A program made the position numbers and the translations under genes. 64,000 nucleotides of DNA, from positions 310,001 to 374,000 of the forward strand of contig NZ_BDEP01000016.1 in assembly GCF_001662305.1 (NCBI RefSeq), in the 5' to 3' direction. The stretch comes from Halomonas caseinilytica. Its GTDB lineage: Bacteria > Pseudomonadota > Gammaproteobacteria > Pseudomonadales > Halomonadaceae. The notes under the pieces are model-generated. The model worked only from the letters and a program-made list of their open reading frames with translations. It made no database searches and had not been told where the DNA came from. Positions 9,449 to 18,202 of the stretch are shown here, one piece after another; positions within the stretch are counted from its first letter, which is position 1, and every line of letters begins with the position of its first letter.

Positions 9449-10642
9449 TCAGCTGCCCCGGGCTTCCGGGGTAGCCAGCACGGGCTGGGCGATGGCCCAA
9501 CCGCTGGCCAGCAGGATCAGCATGCCGACCAGCACCTGAGTGAAGGACGCGCCGAGATCCAGGGCCACGCCGAGGATCGCGGGAGCAATGCCGGTGGAGA
9601 AAACCATGCAGGCGGTCAGTGTGGCGCGCAGCGTGCCCAGATGGTCGGCGCCCCAGACCCTCACCAGCAGGCTGGTGGCGATGGATTCCTGCGCCCCCAT
9701 GGCAAGCCCGCCACCGACCATCAAGGCCCAGACGCCAGCGTTGCCACCGTGAAGAATGGCGATCAGCAGCGCCACTACATAGGGCAGGAGATACAGCCTC
9801 GCCATTCGTGCCGGGCCCAGGCGGTCGACCCACCGCCCCCCGAGCAGCGCACCGGGTAACTTGGCGATGCCCATGCCGGTCAGCGCCAGGGCATAGATCG
9901 CCAGGCTGCTGTTTAGGTCCTCGGTCATCCGTGCCTGATAGATGAACAGGCCCGTCATGGTGACCGGCAGAATCATCAGCAAGGGCAGCAGTTGCCAGAA
10001 GCGACGTTCGCGAAAAGGGCGGGGGCCGTCGTGGCGTCGGGTACGGTCCGGCCGCTTGCCCGGCGCCTGGGGCCAGTTGCCGCGCCACAGCAGTGGCATC
10101 CACAGCCCGGCCAGCAACAGGCAGAACAGCCACCACAGCTCGCGCCAGCCGAGCCACACCAGCAGTGCCGCGATCACCGGGGGCAGCAGGGTCTCGCCCA
10201 GCATGATGCCCATTCCCGCGAGCCCGAGGGCGCGGCCGCGCATGGTCGTGAATTCGCGTCCGGCCAGGGTATTGCCCAGATGGGACATCATGCCCTGGCC
10301 GCATAACCGCACCAGGCCAAGGCCCAGCAGCCCGATGCCCCACCAGGGCGACAGCGTCAGCAACAGCACGCCGAGCAACAGTGCGGCAAGGATGGTCAGG
10401 GCGAATCGGCGCGGCGATATCCAGTCGATGCTGGGACCGAGACGCAGCATGGCAAAGCCGGCGATCAAGGTGACGAGCGAGTAGGCGGTACCGAACTGGC
10501 CCGCGCTGAGAGCCAAGCGTTCTGAGATCGGCGCCTGGAAGAGGCCGACGAAGTAGCTCTGGCCAAGACTCGAGGAAAACAGGGCCAGAAAGGCGATGCT
10601 CAGCAGACCATGGTGGTCGCGCAGGAGGGTGCGGTACCCCAT
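9449..10642 (-). CDS. Major facilitator superfamily transporter
   Basis: This 397-residue protein has about 12 membrane helices in two six-helix halves. The charged loop between helices 2 and 3 is 'GPSIDWISPRRFAL', and the equivalent in the second half is 'GGRWVDRLGPARMARL' (an MFS motif A variant). A polar central loop 'RPDRTRRHDGPRPFRERRF' separates the halves. The start at 10642 has GGGAGGAA six bases upstream; the longer reading frame has no support. It converges on the usp gene and diverges from the TraR/DksA-like gene. The substrate cannot be predicted. The dyad-related helices resemble sugar/organic-acid or cyanate/nitroimidazole-type porters only loosely. Confidence 0.8.
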   Translation of the reverse strand: MGYRTLLRDHHGLLSIAFLALFSSSLGQSYFVGLFQAPISERLALSAGQFGTAYSLVTLIAGFAMLRLGPSIDWISPRRFALTILAALLLGVLLLTLSPWWGIGLLGLGLVRLCGQGMMSHLGNTLAGREFTTMRGRALGLAGMGIMLGETLLPPVIAALLVWLGWRELWWLFCLLLAGLWMPLLWRGNWPQAPGKRPDRTRRHDGPRPFRERRFWQLLPLLMILPVTMTGLFIYQARMTEDLNSSLAIYALALTGMGIAKLPGALLGGRWVDRLGPARMARLYLLPYVVALLIAILHGGNAGVWALMVGGGLAMGAQESIATSLLVRVWGADHLGTLRATLTACMVFSTGIAPAILGVALDLGASFTQVLVGMLILLASGWAIAQPVLATPEARGS

Positions 10643-10780
10643 GACGTTCCTCCCTGAAACGGCGAATGCGATATCGGCAGCGAGATGGCAGGATGACAGA
10701 TGTGTCCCCGATCGCCAGACCATGCAGGATATCATTCATCGGGCGAGAGGCTGGACGCGGCATATCAGCCGGAGACGATC

Positions 10781-11122
10781 ATGAACCACCCCGAACTGGA
10801 GATGGCGGCCGTCGAGGCGCGGCTGCATGAGCTGAGAGCCGATTTGCAGGCGCAGAGCGAGGCCAGCCAGGAGTCGCGCGACACCGTGATGCTGGACCAG
10901 ACCTCGGTGGGGCGCCTTTCGCGCATGGATGCCCTGCAGGGCCAGGCCATGGCCAAGGCCGAGGAAGAGCGACGCCAGCTCTCCTTGCGCCGGATCACCG
11001 CCGCCTTCGCACGAATCGAGCGTGGTGAGTACGGCGAATGCATCGAGTGTGGCGAGTGGATCGGGGCCAAGCGTCTGACGTGGGACCCGTTGGCATTGAA
11101 GTGTATCGAATGTGCCGATTGA
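10781..11122 (+). CDS. TraR/DksA family C4 zinc-finger protein
   Basis: This 113-residue protein has an N-terminal coiled coil (about residues 1-75) and a C-terminal four-cysteine zinc finger: CIEC near residues 87-90 and CIEC near 108-111, separated by 17 residues. This is the TraR/DksA C4 type. Such proteins enter the secondary channel of RNA polymerase or act in stress responses. It is shorter than canonical DksA (~151 aa), and I do not see the DksA tip motif DxxDxA. A second, housekeeping DksA should therefore exist elsewhere. The start at 10781 follows GGAGACG; the longer frame upstream lacks a ribosome-binding site. Confidence 0.82.
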   Translation: MNHPELEMAAVEARLHELRADLQAQSEASQESRDTVMLDQTSVGRLSRMDALQGQAMAKAEEERRQLSLRRITAAFARIERGEYGECIECGEWIGAKRLTWDPLALKCIECAD

Positions 11123-11200
11123 TCTGGTGCGTCTCGCTGCTTTTTCACGATTGCCTGGGGTAACATGCCTTGTTATCCATCATTGCCAGGAGAAACGTGA

Positions 11201-11566
11201 ATGAGTATCCAGCGCCATGACACCAAGGCACGCATGAGCCGTGCCGTCATCCACAATGACGTCGCCTACCTGTGTGGCCAGGTGGCCGGCCCCGAGGCAC
11301 GCCACGGTGACATCACCGTCCAGACCGAGAGCATGCTGTCCCGCGTCGACGACTTGCTTGCCGAGATCGGCTCCGACCGCGAGCACCTGCTCACGGCCAC
11401 CATCTACCTCAAGGAAGGCAGTGACTTCGCCGCCATGAACGCCGTCTGGGACGCCTGGGTGCCCGAAGGGCACGCCCCGGCGCGTACCTGCGTCTGTGCC
11501 CCGATGCCGGCCGACGAGCTGAAGGTGGAGATCACCGTCACTGCCTTGGTGAAGGGCAAGCAGTGA
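11201..11566 (+). CDS. RidA (YjgF/YER057c/UK114) family protein
   Basis: This 121-residue cytoplasmic protein has the chorismate-mutase-like RidA fold. It keeps the conserved first-strand segment '[16 protein letters not shown]', '[19 protein letters not shown]', the loop '[20 protein letters not shown]' and the arginine in '[10 protein letters not shown]'. That arginine anchors the substrate carboxylate in RidA enamine/imine deaminases. This pattern fits the Rid subgroup with the arginine retained, so hydrolysis of reactive enamines from PLP enzymes is plausible. A small dyad (TAACA-n5-TGTTA, 11161-11175) lies before the gene. It is convergent with the phosphonate-type ABC operon and not obviously linked to it. 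Confidence 0.85.
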   Translation: MSIQRHDTKARMSRAVIHNDVAYLCGQVAGPEARHGDITVQTESMLSRVDDLLAEIGSDREHLLTATIYLKEGSDFAAMNAVWDAWVPEGHAPARTCVCAPMPADELKVEITVTALVKGKQ

Positions 11567-11645
11567 GGTATCGCTGCGCTCCGGCGGCAGCAGGCCACTC
11601 CCTCAACGCTTGTGACATGAAGCGGCGCCTCCCGGGACTATACAC

Positions 11646-13154
11646 CTAATCCATGCCCGGCACGTCCAACGGTGCTTCCTTCGGTCTGAACCGTCGCGAC
11701 AGCGCATCCACGGCGATATTGAGCGCGGCGGTCACCAGCAGCAGGAAGAAGGCGATGTCGAACATCAGGTACTGGAAGTTCTCGTCGATGTAATAGCCTA
11801 GGGTGGCCACGCCCAGCATGCCCAGTATCGCCGTCTCGCGCAGGATCACTTCGGCGCGGTAGTAGAGCAGCGCCAGCAGGCTCGGGTAGAGGCGTGGAAG
11901 CAGCTCGTAGGCCAGGCGGCCCGAGACGGGCAGGTTGGGCATGCCGGGTGTCAGGCTGTCGGCATGGCGGGCGATGAGAAAGGCGATCAGCGCGCCGTTG
12001 TGCAGGGCGAGCGCCAGCCAGGCCGGAAGCATCGAGGGGCCCAGCAGCAGCAGGAAGATGAACGCCAGCATCAGCTCTGGGGTGGAGCGCAGCAGAACCA
12101 GTAGCCCGCTGCCCGCCAGGCGCGAGACGCGATTGCCGAAGTGACGGCTGGCCAGGGGCCACATGGCGAGGGCCACCAGCAGACTACCCACCGTACCCAG
12201 CAGGCCGAGCAGCAGGGTGTTGCCGATGGCCGGGGCCAGATCGGGAATTCGCGTCAACCAGCTGGCGAGTCCCGGCCAGTCCCATTCGAGCAGTGGCCGC
12301 GGCCAGATGTCCTGGCTGACGAAGCGCCACAGCAAGGCGCCATCCACCGAGGGCCAGGGGCCGAGCAGAAAGGCGCCGCCGATGGCCAGCACCGGCAACA
12401 GCCGCCGGTGGCTCCACCAGGGCAAGCTGGCGATCAGCAGATAGAATAGCCAGAGCAGGGCGCCAGCCTCGTGGTAGCGACCTTCGCGAAAGGCCGTCTC
12501 AAGCTGGAATCCAAGGGTCGGCAGGCCGACGAAGCCCAGCAGCACACTGGCGCGCAGGCCACATTCGAAGCGGTAGCGGGTATAGGCGACCAGTCGCGGC
12601 CAGGCCAGCGGCAACTCGGTGTAGACGAAGCGCACGAGCCGGCTGCCTCCGGGAGGCAAGGCATCGACGGGTGCCCTGGGCGTCTGTTCGAGGATCTCGG
12701 CATAGACCTTGGCGAAGATGCCGGCATAGGGAATGGCCAGGGCGGCCAGGGCCGTCAGGGCCGAGAGCCCGAATACCTGCAGGAACAGCAGGGCCCAGAA
12801 CAGTTCATGGATGGCGCGCAGGAAGGCGCAGCCTGAGCGGATCAACCGGGATCTATGGAAGAGCAACGCCAGGGGAAAGCCGAGCACCACGCCGGCCAGG
12901 GTTCCCCAGAGGGCAACCGATATGGTCAGTCCCAGGGCATGAAAGGGCGATTCCACGGCGCCCCAGGCCGGCCAGGCAAGCCCCTGGGCCATTCGGGCGA
13001 GTTCCGCCCATGGGTCCCGGGTGACGATCGACAGGTCCGCCAGGGGCAGCAGAAGCAGCGCCAGCGCCACCAGTGTCAGGGTGTGGCGGGCCAGTCGGGG
13101 CCCCAGGGCGTCGCCGGTGAACCACAAGGGGCGAGCGGGTGGCGTCACGGTCAC
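11646..13154 (-). CDS. phnE: Phosphonate-type ABC transporter permease, fused PhnE-PhnE
   Basis: This 502-residue protein contains two PhnE-like permease domains in tandem. They cover about residues 60-255 and 290-490, with EAA-type loops near 'LPLAWPRLVAYTRYRFECGL' and 'LYPSLLALLYYRAEVILRET'. A fused double permease would supply the full channel. The GTG start at 13154 overlaps the stop of the ATPase gene (GTGA), so it is translationally coupled. Together with the upstream PhnC- and PhnD-like genes it forms a three-gene importer with no catabolic (C-P lyase) genes nearby. The substrate should be a small oxyanion or phosphonate; see the binding protein. Confidence 0.87.
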   Translation of the reverse strand: MTVTPPARPLWFTGDALGPRLARHTLTLVALALLLLPLADLSIVTRDPWAELARMAQGLAWPAWGAVESPFHALGLTISVALWGTLAGVVLGFPLALLFHRSRLIRSGCAFLRAIHELFWALLFLQVFGLSALTALAALAIPYAGIFAKVYAEILEQTPRAPVDALPPGGSRLVRFVYTELPLAWPRLVAYTRYRFECGLRASVLLGFVGLPTLGFQLETAFREGRYHEAGALLWLFYLLIASLPWWSHRRLLPVLAIGGAFLLGPWPSVDGALLWRFVSQDIWPRPLLEWDWPGLASWLTRIPDLAPAIGNTLLLGLLGTVGSLLVALAMWPLASRHFGNRVSRLAGSGLLVLLRSTPELMLAFIFLLLLGPSMLPAWLALALHNGALIAFLIARHADSLTPGMPNLPVSGRLAYELLPRLYPSLLALLYYRAEVILRETAILGMLGVATLGYYIDENFQYLMFDIAFFLLLVTAALNIAVDALSRRFRPKEAPLDVPGMD

Positions 13155-13900
13155 GCTTGCCCCCGATAACAGGGCAGTGGACGGGGCTGTGATGCCGCCG
13201 CCAGCGTGTCGGAAGCGGCGCTTGCCCCGGCATCGGGGTAGAGAGCGTCGAGGTCGTCGAGCGTCAACTCGGCGGTGGTGGCGTCGAGCACCAGGTGGCC
13301 ATCCCGCAGTCCCCAGACCCGGTCGAAATGCGACAGTGCCAGCTCGCGCTGATGCAGGGCGACGACGCAGGTGTCGTGCTGTGCATCGATTAGCGACAAC
13401 AGGCGCAGCGCCTGGTGGGGATCGACGCTGGCCACCGGCTCGTCGCCGAGGAACAGGCGGCGCCTCTGGTAAAGGGCGCGGCCGATGGCGGTACGCTGGC
13501 GCTGGCCGCCGGACAGTTGCCCCACCGGACGCCGCATCAGCTCATCGATGCCGAGTTGCCCGCAGAGTTCGGCGATTTCCCGCCAGGGCCCACGCAAGGG
13601 GCGCACCAGGTTCCACAGGTTGGCCAGGGCCGAATGCTCGGCCAGACGCCCCATGTAGATGTTGTGGTACACCGCCAGCCCCGGCACCAGGCCGTGGTGC
13701 TGAGGGCACCAGGCGACGTCATCGCCCAGCCGGGCGCGCAGGGCCGCCAGCAGCGTCGACTTGCCGGCGCCGCTGGGACCGAGCAGGGCGACGCGCTCGC
13801 CAGGATGCAGCACCAGGCTCAGGCGTGGCAGCACCACCCGGTCCCCATGACCGAGGTCGGCGCCTTCCAGGGCCAGTAGCGGGGCATGGCGTTCCGACAT
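13151..13900 (-). CDS. phnC: Phosphonate-type ABC transporter ATP-binding protein, PhnC-like
   Basis: This 249-residue ATPase has Walker A GPSGAGKST near residue 41, signature LSGGQRQRTAIGRAL near 135, and Walker B LFLGDEPVASVDP near 155. The switch histidine is in 'VVALHQREL'. The length fits PhnC (~260). The start at 13900 is one base after the binding-protein stop; the longer reading frame upstream overlaps that gene and is not real. It powers import through the fused PhnE. In Walker B, a glycine occupies the position usually held by alanine or a hydrophobic residue (GDEP); this is tolerated in related transporters. Confidence 0.88.
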   Translation of the reverse strand: MSERHAPLLALEGADLGHGDRVVLPRLSLVLHPGERVALLGPSGAGKSTLLAALRARLGDDVAWCPQHHGLVPGLAVYHNIYMGRLAEHSALANLWNLVRPLRGPWREIAELCGQLGIDELMRRPVGQLSGGQRQRTAIGRALYQRRRLFLGDEPVASVDPHQALRLLSLIDAQHDTCVVALHQRELALSHFDRVWGLRDGHLVLDATTAELTLDDLDALYPDAGASAASDTLAAASQPRPLPCYRGQA

Positions 13901-13901
13901 G

Positions 13902-14759
13902 TCAGCGCAGCAGGCCGAGCGATTCCGCCACCTGCTCGATGGGTGCGTACATGGCGTTGTCGGCCGGGATGAAGGCCGAGCGCGGGAAACTCTGCAGCAG
14001 CTCGGGGTCGTCCATCGCCAGAAGGGCATCGCGAACCCGGTTGCCGAAGCCCTCGCCGAAACGTTCGTCGGCATCGCCGCGCAGGGTCCACTGGTAGTCA
14101 GGGTAACTGGGGGTCGACCAGATCACCTCGACCTTGTCGGTATCGACGCGGTCATCCTCGACGGCCGCCTCCCAGACGGCGTAGTTGACCGCGCCGAGCT
14201 CGTAGGTGCCGGACTCGACGAGGGCGATGGTGCGCGAATGGTCGCCGGAGAAGCCGACCCGCGAGAAGATCGCTTCGGGCGGCTCGTCGAAGCGCTGGCG
14301 CAGGAAGTGCTCCGGCATCAGCCGGCCGGACGTCGAGGTCTTCGAGCCAAAGGTGAAGCTCAGGTCGCGAATGTCGCTCGGCAGCTCGTCGGTGGCTTCC
14401 AGGCCGGTGGAGCGGTGGGCGATGAAGTAGCTCTTGAACTCGGCGTCCTCCTTGCCCTGGGCGAGTGCCCGGGAATCCGGGACGAGGCGACGGGCCTGAA
14501 CGCCGGAGAGGCCGCCGAACCAGGCGAGCTGCACCTGATCGTTGCGAAAGGCCGTGACCGCGGCGCCGTAGGATTTCACCGGCACGTACTCCACCTCGAC
14601 GTCCAGTTGCGCCTCGAGATAGTCGGCGACCTTCGAGAAACGCTCGATCAGACGCGACTGGTCCTCGTCGGGAATGGCGGTGAAGCGGAAGGTCTCGTTG
14701 GCCTGAACCCCTTGGGCGAGCAGGGCCAGGGCGGCGGCAGTCGCGGCGATCCAGCGCAT
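13902..14759 (-). CDS. Periplasmic binding protein, PhnD superfamily (putative selenate/phosphonate-type)
   Basis: This 285-residue protein has a signal peptide cleaved near 'GVQANETF'. The mature part matches the PhnD superfamily: 'FTAIPDEDQSRLIERFSKVA', 'EVEYVPVKSYGAAVTAFRND', 'AWFGGLSGVQARRL', 'FTFGSKTSTSGRLMP' and 'VGFSGDHSRTIALV'. From memory of the family, these segments fit best the clade annotated as putative selenate ABC transporter binding protein rather than classical PhnD, but I cannot confirm this without a search. It leads the operon with phnC and phnE. The AGGAGAC site before the ATG lies inside a potential mRNA hairpin (14761-14789). Confidence 0.82.
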   Translation of the reverse strand: MRWIAATAAALALLAQGVQANETFRFTAIPDEDQSRLIERFSKVADYLEAQLDVEVEYVPVKSYGAAVTAFRNDQVQLAWFGGLSGVQARRLVPDSRALAQGKEDAEFKSYFIAHRSTGLEATDELPSDIRDLSFTFGSKTSTSGRLMPEHFLRQRFDEPPEAIFSRVGFSGDHSRTIALVESGTYELGAVNYAVWEAAVEDDRVDTDKVEVIWSTPSYPDYQWTLRGDADERFGEGFGNRVRDALLAMDDPELLQSFPRSAFIPADNAMYAPIEQVAESLGLLR

Positions 14760-14760
14760 C

Positions 14761-14789
14761 GGCGGTCTCCTGATGGGAAAGAGGCCGCC
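14761..14789 (-). promoter_or_regulatory. Hairpin covering the ribosome-binding site of the phnD-like gene
   Basis: In the minus-strand message, GGCGGCCTC can pair with GAGACCGCC (8 of 9 pairs) around an 11-base loop. The second arm contains part of the AGGAGAC ribosome-binding site just before the ATG at 14759. This could lower or regulate translation of the importer operon. Confidence 0.35.
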
Positions 14790-14829
14790 ATTGTTGTGGC
14801 TCGCCGGCGACTTGGCAAGCGGCGCCCCA

Positions 14830-15687
14830 TCAGCGAGAAGCCGGGTAGCGGGTTTCCTTCAGGCTGTCCTTGATCTTCTTCAGGTGGGGCAGGAAGTCCT
14901 CGCCGCGCCTCAGGGTGACGCCGGTGGCCAGGACGTCGATCAGCGCCAGCTGGATCATGCGCGAGGTCATCGGCATGTAGTGGTCGGTGTCTTCCGGGGC
15001 GCTCACGGCGAGGATTTCGGTACACTGGTCGGCCAGCGGTGAGTTCGGGTCGGTGATGCCCAGCACGATGGCACCGTTGTTGCGGGCCTGGGCCGCAATG
15101 TCGACCAGCTCGCGGGTGCGGCCGGTGTAGGAGAGCACGACCACGACATCGCCGGTATGACAGGCGGCGGCGACCATGCGTTGCATCAGGACATCGATAT
15201 AGGCCGAGACGGGGATGTTGAAGCGGAAGAACTTGTGCTGGGCATCCTGGGCCACGGCCCCCGAGGCGCCGAGGCCGAAGAAGTGCAACTGCTTGGCCTG
15301 GGTGAGATAGTCGACGACGCGCTCGACGCGAGCCGAATCGGTTTCGCGTCTCGCCAGGTCGAGCGCGGCGATGGTGGCGCCGAAAATCTTGCTGGTATAA
15401 CCCTCGGCACTGTCGCCGGGCTCCACAGCCTGGCTGACGTAAGGGGTGCCGCCAGCGAGGCTCTGTGCCAGCTTGATCTTGAAGTCGGGATAGCCCTTGG
15501 CATCGAAGCTGCGGCAGAACCGGTTGACCGTGGGCTCGCTGACCGAGGCGGCGTGCGCCAGACTGGCAATGCTCATGCTGGTGGCGGAGCCTGGATCGGC
15601 GAGGATGACGTCGGCGACCTTGCGCTCGGAGCGGTTGAGTTCGTCGAGTCGGCGGCGGATGCGGTCCAGCAGATCGTGACTGACCAT
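14830..15687 (-). CDS. hexR: HexR, RpiR-family transcriptional repressor of central sugar metabolism
   Basis: This 285-residue regulator has an N-terminal RpiR helix-turn-helix (residues ~1-77; '[20 protein letters not shown]'). A C-terminal SIS sugar-phosphate isomerase fold covers about 120-265, with '[20 protein letters not shown]' and '[20 protein letters not shown]'. HexR senses KDPG and represses zwf, edd and related genes. I chose the ATG at 15687 ([18 protein letters not shown]) because it matches the HexR start; two longer starts (15705, 15762) lack ribosome-binding sites. It is divergent from zwf across a region with two HexR-like operators, so autoregulation is likely. Confidence 0.93.
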   Translation of the reverse strand: MVSHDLLDRIRRRLDELNRSERKVADVILADPGSATSMSIASLAHAASVSEPTVNRFCRSFDAKGYPDFKIKLAQSLAGGTPYVSQAVEPGDSAEGYTSKIFGATIAALDLARRETDSARVERVVDYLTQAKQLHFFGLGASGAVAQDAQHKFFRFNIPVSAYIDVLMQRMVAAACHTGDVVVVLSYTGRTRELVDIAAQARNNGAIVLGITDPNSPLADQCTEILAVSAPEDTDHYMPMTSRMIQLALIDVLATGVTLRRGEDFLPHLKKIKDSLKETRYPASR

Positions 15688-15802
15688 GGGCAAGGTTGTC
15701 TCCATGATGGCGGGCCAATGCCCTGACTTGAGGAAGCACTGCACGAATGCCTCCGCGTCCATGCCTGACACCGCTCGGCGATCTATGCAGTACTTTCCAG
15801 GT

Positions 15803-15817
15803 GGTGATTTAACTACA
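15803..15817. promoter_or_regulatory. Probable HexR operator 1 (hexR-zwf intergenic)
   Basis: GGTGATTTAACTACA matches 13 of 15 positions of the gammaproteobacterial HexR consensus TGTARTWWWAYTACA, as I remember it. It lies between the divergent hexR and zwf genes, closer to hexR. Confidence 0.6.
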
Positions 15818-15896
15818 TGATGGTCGGTATCCTAGCGCGGGAGCCTCAGGGGAGGCCATAGTCAGTGGCGGGGCGTTCACTGAGCGTTTTGCCTTT

Positions 15897-15911
15897 AGTA
15901 GTAAATTTACA
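15897..15911. promoter_or_regulatory. Probable HexR operator 2 (upstream of zwf)
   Basis: AGTAGTAAATTTACA matches 13 of 15 positions of the HexR consensus and contains the perfect palindrome GTAAATTTAC (15901-15910). It lies 67 bp before the zwf ATG, a position suited to blocking the promoter. Confidence 0.6.
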
Positions 15912-15912
15912 G

Positions 15913-15954
15913 AATATTTTGGTGATTGGCGCTCGCTTGCGCTAATATTTTGGT
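15913..15954. repeat. Direct repeat AATATTTTGGT in the zwf promoter region
   Basis: AATATTTTGGT occurs at 15913-15923 and again at 15944-15954, three helical turns apart (31 bp). The second copy continues into TAAGTTAACC. A related element, AATTTTGGTAAATTTAAC, lies before edd (24031). It may bind a second regulator or carry promoter elements. Confidence 0.4.
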
Positions 15955-15977
15955 AAGTTAACCAGATGGGGGCGGAC

Positions 15978-17489
15978 ATGAGTCAAGACACGCGGTCCCG
16001 GTCGGCGCGGTCCTCCGATGCCGTCGGAACGGAGGTCGATTTCGTGCTGTTCGGCGCGCTGGGCGACCTGTCGCAGCGCAAGCTGTACCCCGCGCTGTAT
16101 CAGCTCGACCGGGAAAACCTCCTGGCCAAGGGCACGCGGCTGCTCGGTGCGGGACGACAGGAGGTGGACCTCGAGGGCTTCAGGTCTCGCGTGGAGGCGG
16201 CGCTCAAGGAGTACGTCGATGCCGAGGAGCTGGATCGCTCGGTGCTCAAGCGCTTTCTGGCCCGGCTCGATTATCGCTGTGTGGACGCTACCCAGCCCGA
16301 AGGTTATGCCGGCATCCGCGAATGGCGACAGGATGCGGGCGAGCGCCCCATGGTCGTCTACCTGGCGGTGGGCGCCAGCCTCTATGGCGATATCTGCCGC
16401 TATCTCCAGGAAAGTGGCAGTCTTGACGAGCACAGCCGCGTGGTGGTCGAGAAACCCATCGGCTATGACCTCGAGTCCTCTGCCGAGATCAATGACGCCA
16501 TCGGTGCGGTCTTCCCCGAATCGCGCATCTATCGCATCGATCACTACCTGGGCAAGGAGACCGTCCAGAACCTGATTGCCCTGCGTTTTGCCAATCCGCT
16601 GTTCGGCACCCAGTGGAACCAGAACCATATCTCGCACGTGGAAATCACCGTGGCCGAGAAGGTCGGCATCGAAGGGCGCTGGGGATATTTCGATCAGGCT
16701 GGCCAACTGCGCGACATGGTGCAGAATCATCTGCTGCAGCTGGTCTGCCTCATTGCCATGGATCCGCCCGCGAACCTCGATGCCGACGCCATTCGCGACG
16801 AGAAGGTCAAGGTGCTCAAGGCGCTCAAGCCGTTCACCGACGACATGCTCGGTCGCGACGTGGTGCGTGGCCAGTATATCGCCGGCACCAGCGATGGCGT
16901 TCGCGTGCCGGGGTATCTCGAGGAGCCCGACGCCAATACCGAGAGCCACACCGAGACCTTCGTGGCGATGAAGACCGAGGTGGCCAACTGGCGCTGGGCC
17001 GGCGTGCCCTTCTATCTGCGTACCGGCAAGCGCATGCCCGAGAAGCTCTCGCAGATCGTCATTCACTTCCGCCAGCAGCCGCATTACATCTTCGACCCCG
17101 ATCAGCGTGCCCTGGCCGCCAACAAGCTGGTGATCCGTCTGCAGCCGGATGAAGGAATCGCCCTGCAGGTACTGACCAAGGATAGCGGCCTGGACAAGGG
17201 CATGCGGCTGCGCCCGGGGCCGCTGCACCTGGATTTCCATAGTGCCTTTGCCAAGACGCGGATTCCCGATGCCTATGAGCGTCTACTGCTGGAAGTGATG
17301 AAGGGACAGCAATACCTGTTCGTGCGTCGCGACGAGGTCGAGCATGCCTGGCAGTGGTGCGACAGCCTGATCAATGCCTGGCAGTCGCGAGAGGAATTGC
17401 CGCGACGCTATCCTGCCGGCTCCTGGGGGCCGGTGGCCTCGATCGCCATGATCACCCAGGATGGTCGTAGCTGGTATGAGGATTACTGA
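15978..17489 (+). CDS. zwf: Glucose-6-phosphate 1-dehydrogenase
   Basis: This 503-residue enzyme oxidises glucose 6-phosphate to 6-phosphogluconolactone with NADP/NAD and feeds the Entner-Doudoroff route. The coenzyme motif '[19 protein letters not shown]' is near residue 25, and the catalytic signature 'RIDHYLGKE' is near residue 180. The substrate-binding lysine lies in '[14 protein letters not shown]'. The length is typical (~490). I chose the ATG at 15978 because GGGGGCGGA precedes it; an ATG at 15966 is possible. The first ~18 residues are a polar extension. It starts the zwf-pgl-eda operon, divergent from hexR and behind two HexR-like sites. Confidence 0.96.
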   Translation: MSQDTRSRSARSSDAVGTEVDFVLFGALGDLSQRKLYPALYQLDRENLLAKGTRLLGAGRQEVDLEGFRSRVEAALKEYVDAEELDRSVLKRFLARLDYRCVDATQPEGYAGIREWRQDAGERPMVVYLAVGASLYGDICRYLQESGSLDEHSRVVVEKPIGYDLESSAEINDAIGAVFPESRIYRIDHYLGKETVQNLIALRFANPLFGTQWNQNHISHVEITVAEKVGIEGRWGYFDQAGQLRDMVQNHLLQLVCLIAMDPPANLDADAIRDEKVKVLKALKPFTDDMLGRDVVRGQYIAGTSDGVRVPGYLEEPDANTESHTETFVAMKTEVANWRWAGVPFYLRTGKRMPEKLSQIVIHFRQQPHYIFDPDQRALAANKLVIRLQPDEGIALQVLTKDSGLDKGMRLRPGPLHLDFHSAFAKTRIPDAYERLLLEVMKGQQYLFVRRDEVEHAWQWCDSLINAWQSREELPRRYPAGSWGPVASIAMITQDGRSWYEDY

Positions 17490-17490
17490 T

Positions 17491-18165
17491 ATGACACGCG
17501 ATCAGGCGCCACGCGAGCGACTCTCGCTACAGCTTGCCGAAGCCGTGGCCGAGGCGCTGAGAACCGATCTGGCGCAGCGGGAGCGAGTGCTGCTGGTGGT
17601 GTCCGGCGGTTCGACGCCGGTCCCTTTCCTGCGCGCCCTGTCGGAGATGCCGCTGCCCTGGTCTCGCGTCGAGGTGACCCTGGCCGACGAACGCTGGGTG
17701 GCCGAGAGCGATGACGACAGCAATGCGCGGCTGGTACGCGAGCATCTCCTGCGCAGCGAAGCGCACCGGGCGTGCTTCGTGCCCCTGACCAGCGATGCCG
17801 CCACGCCCGAGGAGGGCGCGGCCGAGGTGGCCGAACGTGTCGGTGGCCTGGCATGGCCGGCCAGTGCCGTGGTGCTGGGCATGGGCGGCGACGGTCATAC
17901 CGCCTCGCTGTTTCCGGACAGTCGCGAGCTGGATCTGGCGCTTTCCACCACCGAGCCTGTGGTGGCGGTGCGCACGCCCAGCCAGCCGCAACCGCGTATC
18001 AGTCTGAGTGCCGATAGGCTGCATCAGGCGTATCGACACTTCCTGCACATCACCGGCGAGGCGAAGCGCGATGTTCTGGGCAAAGCGCTCGCCGGCGATG
18101 ACACCCGGGCGCTGCCGATTCGTGCCTTCCTGGCCAGCCCGCTGGGTATCTACTGGGCCCCTTGA
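17491..18165 (+). CDS. pgl: 6-phosphogluconolactonase
   Basis: This 224-residue DevB/SOL-type lactonase hydrolyses 6-phosphogluconolactone to 6-phosphogluconate, the step after Zwf. Seen in the sequence are the phosphate-binding 'VLLVVSGGSTPVPFLRAL', 'RVEVTLADERWV', 'VVLGMGGDGHTASLFPD' and 'RISLSADRL'. The ATG at 17491 is one base after the zwf stop, with TGAGG as ribosome-binding site inside the end of zwf, so the two are tightly coupled. An earlier in-frame ATG at 17476 would overlap zwf. The length is near the family norm of 225-245. Confidence 0.95.
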   Translation: MTRDQAPRERLSLQLAEAVAEALRTDLAQRERVLLVVSGGSTPVPFLRALSEMPLPWSRVEVTLADERWVAESDDDSNARLVREHLLRSEAHRACFVPLTSDAATPEEGAAEVAERVGGLAWPASAVVLGMGGDGHTASLFPDSRELDLALSTTEPVVAVRTPSQPQPRISLSADRLHQAYRHFLHITGEAKRDVLGKALAGDDTRALPIRAFLASPLGIYWAP

Positions 18166-18202
18166 GTCAACCCGTCACCGGCCCCGCATCACGGAGAATT
18201 AC

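Noticed and set aside
9339..10763. Long minus-strand frame overlapping the MFS gene
   Set aside because: It is out of frame with the MFS gene, which has proper helices and a good ribosome-binding site; the alternative translation is Arg/Pro-rich noise.
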